Under the pieces are notes generated by a model, which saw only the letters and a list, made by a program, of their open reading frames with translations, was not told where the DNA came from and made no database searches. Source: Nematostella vectensis (lineage: Eukaryota > Cnidaria > Anthozoa > Actiniaria > Edwardsiidae). From it: a stretch of DNA of 64,000 nt. The translations under genes and the position numbers were made by a program. The DNA lies in NCBI RefSeq assembly GCF_932526225.1, contig NC_064037.1:13591703-13655702 (forward strand), in the 5' to 3' direction. Position 1 is the stretch's first letter. Every line of letters begins with the position of its first letter. Shown piece by piece: positions 57,803-64,000 of this stretch.

Positions 57803-58707
57803 CCAAATTGGGATTTATCGGTGAAGCCACAAGTGCTGGCGCGGCTTAACTACACGTGTTCGTCATTGGACATCGATAATTTGGCCGCTTCTCAGTTTGC
57901 TAGGGAGCGTGGCATTTTGAAATAAGGAGGCCACAATGCATGTTGGGGACTAGTCGTCAATGGAAGCCCAGCTCTTCAATTTCCATACAGCCGCACCCAA
58001 ACAGAGGTCTACCAATTTATTTTCTCTTATCTAATCCTCACGACACGAGAAGATCACATGTGCTGTTGTCTGAAGAAGAATATTTTTATCATTATAGTCT
58101 AATGGATTATTTTCATTTTTCATTTTTATTACCCTTTTTTTTATATATTAGTCCAGCAGCAAATGTACCGAAATAGAGTCCCGTGGGAATTTCAGGCTGG
58201 CAGTCTACCCATCCTAACGGGTTAAGGGGGCCTTAGAGGGGTACAAAATATTTGGTGGCACTTTCACATCCTGCACCGGGCGCCGCAAGGATGGGATAAG
58301 TGATGGACGTCATTTTTCTGCATGGAAACGAGACCCTTATACTAAAAAGGCCACAACAACCTTATTTTTAATCGAAATGGCACCAAATTCACAGACTTTT
58401 TAAAGCTCGATGTGCTGATTGTTATGATACCATGCACAGGCCATACGCTAGTCACTTGACCTTTAACACGAAAACGAGGCTCTCACACCCAAATGGCCAT
58501 AACTATCTCGTTTTTAATCGAAATGGCACTAAATTCACGGAGATAACATAGCTCTATAAGCTGGTCATTATGATAACGTTTACACAGCCCACACCTAGTC
58601 ACGTGACCTTTTACACGAAAACAAGGCTCTCATGTTAAAGTGTGGCAATAACTTAATCATTTTAAATCAAAATTGCATTAAATTCACAGAAATGACATAG
58701 CTCACAA
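57803..58707. other. Spacer with three ~148-bp degenerate repeats
   Basis: The satellite frame continues into a non-repetitive stretch (LSVKPQVLARLNYTCSSLDI..ARERGILK, to 57925) that looks coding-like but has no identified family. At 58320-58700 three copies of a ~148-bp unit contain ACACGAAAACGAGGCTCTCA, ATCGAAATGGCACTAAATTC and TCACGTGACCTTT. This may be the left flank of the Polinton; no terminal inverted repeat was identified. Confidence 0.4.
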
Positions 58708-61700
58708 TTGTTACGAGTTTTTCTATTCCTCCAGGATGAAGATGTAGACTGTGTCTTAGCTGAGAGACAGACTGGGAGGGGAGTTAATATTGGGAGAGCC
58801 GAAGATTGCTACACTCTTCGGAAGATATCTTCCCGTCACGTGCAGAAGTTTAACACTACGTCGACGGATTATCTTCTCAAGGTAACCGCACCTGCAGATC
58901 TGTATCTCTTAGAACAGCTAGGTCAGATCTTCGATACGCTAGTTAGTGAGATGACCATTGGTATGTTGGGAAATGATTTAGTTCGGTTCGTGTTACGAAG
59001 TCATTCCCTCGACTATCCGATTTCATTGCCATTTATGCCAATGCGGGAATTAAATGCTAACCGTATTATGGCAGAAGTAGTCCAGTCAAATGAAACTATT
59101 AAGATAGAGGATTGTATGAATATTAATATCATACATATAAGTATGCCAATGGGGGGTGTTTCTGTAAGAAAGAGGAAGCATTATGCTTTTAAGTTAGATA
59201 AGTTTTTGAAGAAAAAGGGCTGTGTAATTAGGATTTTAAATTCAGACACATGCCTCAGTAGAGCTATTGTCACTGATATTGCGCGCCAGAAGTGGGACCG
59301 ATATCACTCTATAAGGCAGGGTCGGGCTATTCAGGGAGTTCTCGCTACTGATTTACACCAGAGAGCTGGTGTACCTTTGCGAATGTGTGGCCTACCAGAA
59401 GTTAAAATGTTTCAAAGGGTTATAGACCAATATCAGTTAGTTGTTCTTTCTGCTGAGTATTTCAATGCAATTGTCTATGAAGGTCCTAAGCGAGATGAGA
59501 AGATCTTTCTATTTTATCACAACAATCATTTTTATATTATTACTGCCCTTAGTACATTTTTAGAAAGAAGTTATTATGGTTTTGAGTGTAAGATAGGCTA
59601 TAATAGCGCTGATGCTCACCATTGCGAGGGAACATGCAAATGTTGTTTTTCAACTGAGTGTAACGGCAAAGTTAACAAGGCACCGTGGCGCGAATGTGGT
59701 TCTTGTAATAGAATATTTGCCGGGGATGAATGTTATGAGAGGCATTGCGTTCCAAACAAGGAGGGTAACTATTTGTTCAAAATATTATAGGTGTAAAGCA
59801 TGCAAAAAAGTTTTGGCTTACAGCAAACGGCATCCTAGGGATCATAAGTGTGGGGAGGTTTACTGTTTTAATTGTAAGGACTTTTTCCGTGCCGGGCATT
59901 TATGTTATATGCAGAAGCTTGAGACTGAGGAAGAGAAAAGGGAAAGGAAACGTGAGAAAAAAAGGAGAAAACGCGCAGAAAAAAGGGCGAAAAGGCGTAG
60001 GAACGTAGGAACGGGGAGGAGGTAGATAGTGACAGTGATAGCATAGATGATGAGGGGGAGTAGGGGGAGGGGGAAATAAAGTATATATTTTTAGATATTG
60101 AGTCTAGGCAGGATTAGGGTAAGCATAAAGCAAACCTATTAATCGTTCAGACAGAGGAGGGCAAGGAGACTGTTTTTAGAGGGGATGATTGTGTCGACAA
60201 GTTTGGGGATTGGCTTCTCGAAGAGGAGCCTCACAACTCAATTGTTATCGCTCACAATCTTCGAGGTTATGATGGTTTTTTTTCTTTGCGAGTATTTTTA
60301 TAAGAAATTTATGCTTCCTAAACTAATTTTGAGCGGTGCAAAGATTATGTCAATAGAGCTGTAGCAAACATCATCTTTCGAGATTCTCTCAACTTCTTGC
60401 CTATGGCGCTTAAATCTCTACCTAAAACATTTGGTCTAACAGAATTGAAAAAAGGTTATTTCCCACACCATTTCAATAGGGTGTGATTTTTCCAAGGAGT
60501 TAGTGGAGTACTGTAGAAGCGATGTGGATATTCTTCGTAGGTGTTGTTTAGAGTTCAAAAAACTATTGTTGCAAACGTGTGATCTCGATCCTTTTAAAGA
60601 CTGCATCACAATAGCCTCCGCCTGCAACAGAGTTTTCAGACAACAGTTTCTAAAGGAAAACACAATAGGGTTTATTCCATCACAGGGATACCAACCTTGT
60701 AGAAAGTATTCCATAATGGCTCTTTTGAGAGCCAAAAGTGGCCACTTAAAAGCCACTTAAAAGTGGCTTTCTTGGGTTCAGCTTCAAACCGGAAGTAGAA
60801 TTCTCCATGCTTTAAACGGGGGGGAGCAGCGAGTACTTGGTAATCATGTAGATGGTTATGATCCGGAGCGTCGTATTATATATGAATACATGGGATGTAT
60901 TTGGCACGGTTGTTCCAATTGTTATTTACCTGATACTGTCAATCCTGTAAACAATACAACTATGGCTGACCTTAGAGAGGATACATTGTGTAGGATAGAG
61001 AGGTTTAGGAAGCATGGTTACGAAGTTGTCCTCAAGTGGGAGTGTGAGTTCAAAGATGACCTAGATGAGAGTGTTGAGATGAGAGAATATGTTGATGGTT
61101 TGGCGTTTGATACACCTATAGATCCTAGAGATAGTTTCTTCGGGGGTCGTACTAATAGCACGTGTCTTTTCAAGGAAGTAGAGGATGGGGAAAGGATAGA
61201 CTATGTCGACTTTACAAGTTTATATCCGAGCGTGAACAAGGGGGGTGAATATCCGATTGCTCATCCTTCCATATATTCCGCAGAGGCTCTTAAGGGTAAG
61301 ACTTCACCAGCGGAATTTTTCCGAATTATTAAGTGTTATTTTTTACCCCCTAGATCCTTGTTCCATCCCGTTCTCCCCTATCGTGCCCAGGGTAAGCTTA
61401 TGTTTCCTTTATGCCGTACCTGCGCAGAGACTCTTCAACAGTCTCCTTCCAATCATAGTAATGCTGAGCGTATGCTATCCGGGACATGGTGCTCTATAGA
61501 ATTAGAAAAAGCATGTCAACTAGGCTATGCTATAAAGAGAATGAGTGAGGTGTGGCATTTTGAGCAGCGATCATCGGAATTATTTACATGTTACTTTGAT
61601 ACTTTTCTGAAGTTAAAACAACAGGCGAGCGGTTGGCCTGTTTGGTGTGAGACAGAAAGTGATAAGGACCAGTATATAAGGGACTACGAGGAAAAGGAGG

Positions 61701-62451
61701 GGATTAAGTTAGAATGGGGCGAAATTAAGAAGAATCCTGGGCTTCGTTCTTTGGCGAAATTAATGCTGAATTCCTTTTGGGGAAAATTTGGTCAAAGAAA
61801 TAAGTTAACGAAAGTAGAGTTAGTGACTGAAAGCAAGCGTTTCTTTAAACTACTAGGATGTAGGTCAAATGTCGTGAAAAACGTGCAAATGGTCAACGAA
61901 GAGAGTTTAGAGGTGTATTATGCACATGGGGAGGAATTCATAGAATCAGCGAAGAATACCAATGTCGTGATCGCTAGCTTTACAACAGCAATCGCTAGAC
62001 TAAAGCTATATTCTGTTCTAGAGTCTCTCCAGGAGAGAGTTTTGTACTTTGATACGGACAGTATCATCTATAGTAGCAAACCCGGGGATTGGCATCCTCC
62101 TAGAGGAGATTATCTTGGGGATCTAACCAACGACTTAGATGAGGGGGAATACATAACGATCTTCGTTTCTGGGGGTCCGAAGAATTACGGTTATAATGGA
62201 AGACCGTTTGCAAAGTGCGAGGGTTTACCCTTAACTATAGGGGATCGCAACAACTGAATTTCCAGACCATTTGTAACGAGGTGTGTAATCCTAACGGTGA
62301 ACCCATCTATTTATATAATCCTTATTTCATTAAGCGGGATGGGAAAACTAAGACGATAAGCACTGTGAGCTTGCGCAAACGCTATCGTTTAGTTTATGAT
62401 AAGAGGGTGGTACATGGGTATGTAACATTTCCTTACGGATATCAAATGTAA
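58708..62451 (+). pseudogene. Polinton protein-primed DNA polymerase B, broken
   Basis: N-terminal extension at 58734-59790 (a splice-acceptor-like CCTCCAG precedes it), continuing after a frameshift near 59780 with a Cys/His region (YRCKACKKVL, HKCGEVYCFNCKDFF, HLCYMQ) and a Lys/Arg-rich linker. Exonuclease motifs: LDIESRQ (~60095), IAHNLRGYDGFF (~60246), YCRSDVDIL (~60511), with stops and shifts between. Polymerase domain 60890-62257: motif A YVDFTSLYPS (~61202), motif B KLMLNSFWGKFG (~61757), motif C YFDTDSIIY (~62048). A frameshift near 62225 moves the C-terminus into the 62215-62451 frame. Catalytic aspartates of A and C are present, but at least four lesions make it a pseudogene. Confidence 0.85.
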
Positions 62452-63043
62452 GAAGGGTAGATTTTCATTGTACAGACTCTTAATACTCATGTATAGTGTA
62501 AACAGGAAGACTATTGTATATAGTTATATAATAAGAATATTAATTGTATCCATAGTTTTATGATAATTTTGTAAATAAAATCCTTATAAACCAAAATACC
62601 TTTGCGTCTGTCATTTCTTCTCAAGCTTTAGACATGAATGGATTAGACTTTTTTCTAGTGAGACACTGTGCACGTTGTTGCTTTCATGATCTTCATTTTA
62701 ATACTCTACCCCATTCGAATTGGGAGGAAATAGTAAAACATCTGGAACCAATGAATTACGGGAGACTTTGTACGCCTATATGGGGAGTGGTAGGGAGCCT
62801 TGGGAAATCCAATATAAGTTCCACTGTTCCCTCCTCAACACTTATGAATCACACTACCCTAGAGCTTCGTGGATGATTTGGCAGATACTTAAATCCTGGA
62901 CCACTACATGTCTTGTCATTTGTAACTCAACCATGGGCTCTTGCATGTCTACTATATCTCTTTCAAGTTTCTCTTTGAGTGCCATCTGTCAGAAGATTCG
63001 GTGTTTTGTTGTCTGTTGTGAAAGCAGAACATCAACTATAGAG
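62452..63043. other. Spacer between Polinton polymerase and integrase
   Basis: AATAAA near 62575 may serve the polymerase transcript. Overlapping short frames (62634-62876 and from 62720) could be remnants of another element gene. Nothing recognisable. Confidence 0.4.
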
Positions 63044-64000
63044 ATGCCTCTAAAAAAGAAAATTGTGAAAAAGAAAGTAGAAAAACAACGGATACTTAAG
63101 AAACTGCATTATGGTGTGAATCATCCCTCTGCTTTGGGTGGTGTAGAGAAATTATACAGAGCTGCTAAAAAACATAGGATATCCCGTAAAGAAGTTCTAA
63201 CATTTTTACAACAACCTGGCTATACCCTTCACAGAAAAGCTAGAAAGAGATTTCGTAGAAATGTTGTATTTGTCAACGGTATGGATGAACAGTGGCAAGC
63301 GGATTATATCATTATCGATAGTTTAAGTCGGGTGAACAGAGGATATAAATATTTACTTTCGGTAATAGATATCTTATCAAACTTTGCCTGGGTGGAGCCT
63401 TTAAAATCGAAAACGGGGAAAGCCCTAGTAGAAGCCTTTACATCAATATTAAAAAAGGGAGAGTATGCGAACGTCTACAAACTGATGCAGGGACAGAGTT
63501 TAAAAACAAAGTTTTCCAAGAGTTTCTAACACGCAATAATGTAAGACATTTTGTAACTTACAACGAAACCAAGGCTCAAGTAGTAGAACCATTTAATAGG
63601 ACTCTGAAGGAAACGATGTGGCGTATGTTTACAACCTCGAACAACTATAATTACATTGATCATTTGGATAAATTGGTTGACGGTAATTATAATAGATCTT
63701 TTCACAGAAGTATCAAAATGCGCTCTATAGATGTTAATGTATTCAATGCACAAGAGGTTTGGAGAACTTTGTATCAAGAGAAGAAACGGGTTATAAAGTA
63801 TAAATTCAAAGTCGGAAACAAGTTAAAATCAGTAAATACAAACGTACGTTCGAGAAAGGTTATATGAAAAGCTGGACGGAGGAAACGTTTAAAATAGGGA
63901 AACGGTTGCCACGAGATCCCCCAGTTTATCGTTTGCAAGAGTTCGACGGTGATTGGATCGAGGGGACGTTTTACGAATCAGAGTTGCAAAAAGTGATCGA
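63044..64000 (+). pseudogene. Polinton integrase, frameshifted, 3' end outside window
   Basis: Starts MPLKKKIVKKKVEKQ. An N-terminal helical region (HPSALGGVEKLYRAAKK) is followed by the catalytic core: first Asp in DEQWQADYI (~63290), VNRGYKYLLSVIDILS, then after a frameshift near 63480 the second Asp in a TDAGTEF motif (~63490) and the Glu in VVEPFNRTLKE (~63586). Downstream, WRTLYQEKKRV and a segment like the chromodomain/SH3-like tail of these integrases appear in a further frame (~63790 onward). Family role: integrates element DNA by the DDE mechanism. The frameshifts imply it is inactive. Confidence 0.85.

Larger units (their letters stand above)
58708..64000 (+). mobile_element. Polinton/Maverick element, decayed and cut by the window edge
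   Basis: A protein-primed family B DNA polymerase (58.7-62.45 kb) is followed by an integrase of the Polinton/retroviral type (63.0 kb to the edge), both on the plus strand. This gene pair defines Polintons. Several frameshifts and stops show decay. Capsid, ATPase and protease genes, if present, would lie beyond 64000 or are lost. Confidence 0.85.

Noticed and set aside
56603-57925. 440-residue protein
   Set aside because: It is the translation of a 33-bp satellite with no stop in that frame; no start context, splice support or selection signal.

Overview
This is a gene-poor, repeat-rich nuclear segment of an animal. All conserved genes are split by introns with GT..AG ends, and the mobile elements are typical of invertebrates (DIRS-type retrotransposon, Polinton/Maverick, hammerhead-ribozyme retroelement, many inverted-repeat MITEs). 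The secreted EGF/discoidin genes, the Polinton and the abundance of small palindromic elements fit an anthozoan cnidarian such as a sea anemone. That is an inference from style; no species marker was identified.

Layout. 1-2.1 kb: AT-rich intergenic DNA with short C-rich repeats. 2.1-2.65 kb: a hammerhead-ribozyme retroelement with a 12-bp target duplication. 4.36-9.54 kb (+): a gene with four near-identical calcium-binding EGF exons and a two-exon discoidin (F5/8 type C) domain, amplified by 1-kb and then 2.07-kb tandem duplication. 10.29-15.15 kb: a decayed DIRS-type retrotransposon with inverted termini, an internal complementary region, RT/RNase H, a tyrosine recombinase and a nested insertion. 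17.86-20.29 kb (-): four exons of a CapA-type (PGA_cap) protein. 21-27 kb: inverted repeats, poly-C/G tracts and a compound satellite. 27.15-33.5 kb (+): a complete eight-exon RNFT1/2-type membrane RING protein. 35.9-36.4 kb: a small lysine-rich ORF. 38.0-38.9 kb: a 51-55 bp satellite. 39.69-45.92 kb (-): a complete eleven-exon RFC2 gene. 46.1-47.0 kb: an inverted-repeat-bounded segment carrying an ORF resembling DUF3504/Crypton-derived proteins. 47.9-48.7 kb: a one-exon orphan gene. 51.07-55.03 kb (+): a complete six-exon secreted protein with a Cys-rich WSC-like region and a discoidin-like domain. 56.24-57.80 kb: a homogeneous 33-bp satellite. 58.7-64 kb: a decayed Polinton (protein-primed DNA polymerase B and integrase) running off the right edge.

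The most striking pattern is that intronic or 3'-UTR minisatellites in several unrelated genes were seeded on exon boundaries. Each repeat unit contains the last bases of an exon plus its 5' splice site (CapA exon 2 of those seen here, RNFT1 exon 7, discoidin gene exons 2 and 5, and one copy in the EGF gene), or the last codons and stop (RNFT1, discoidin gene), or a 3' splice site (RNFT1 exon 4). Introns are therefore filled with perfect decoy donors. The second notable item is the dimeric type I hammerhead ribozyme element, which predicts a 353-nt self-cleaved, possibly circular RNA.
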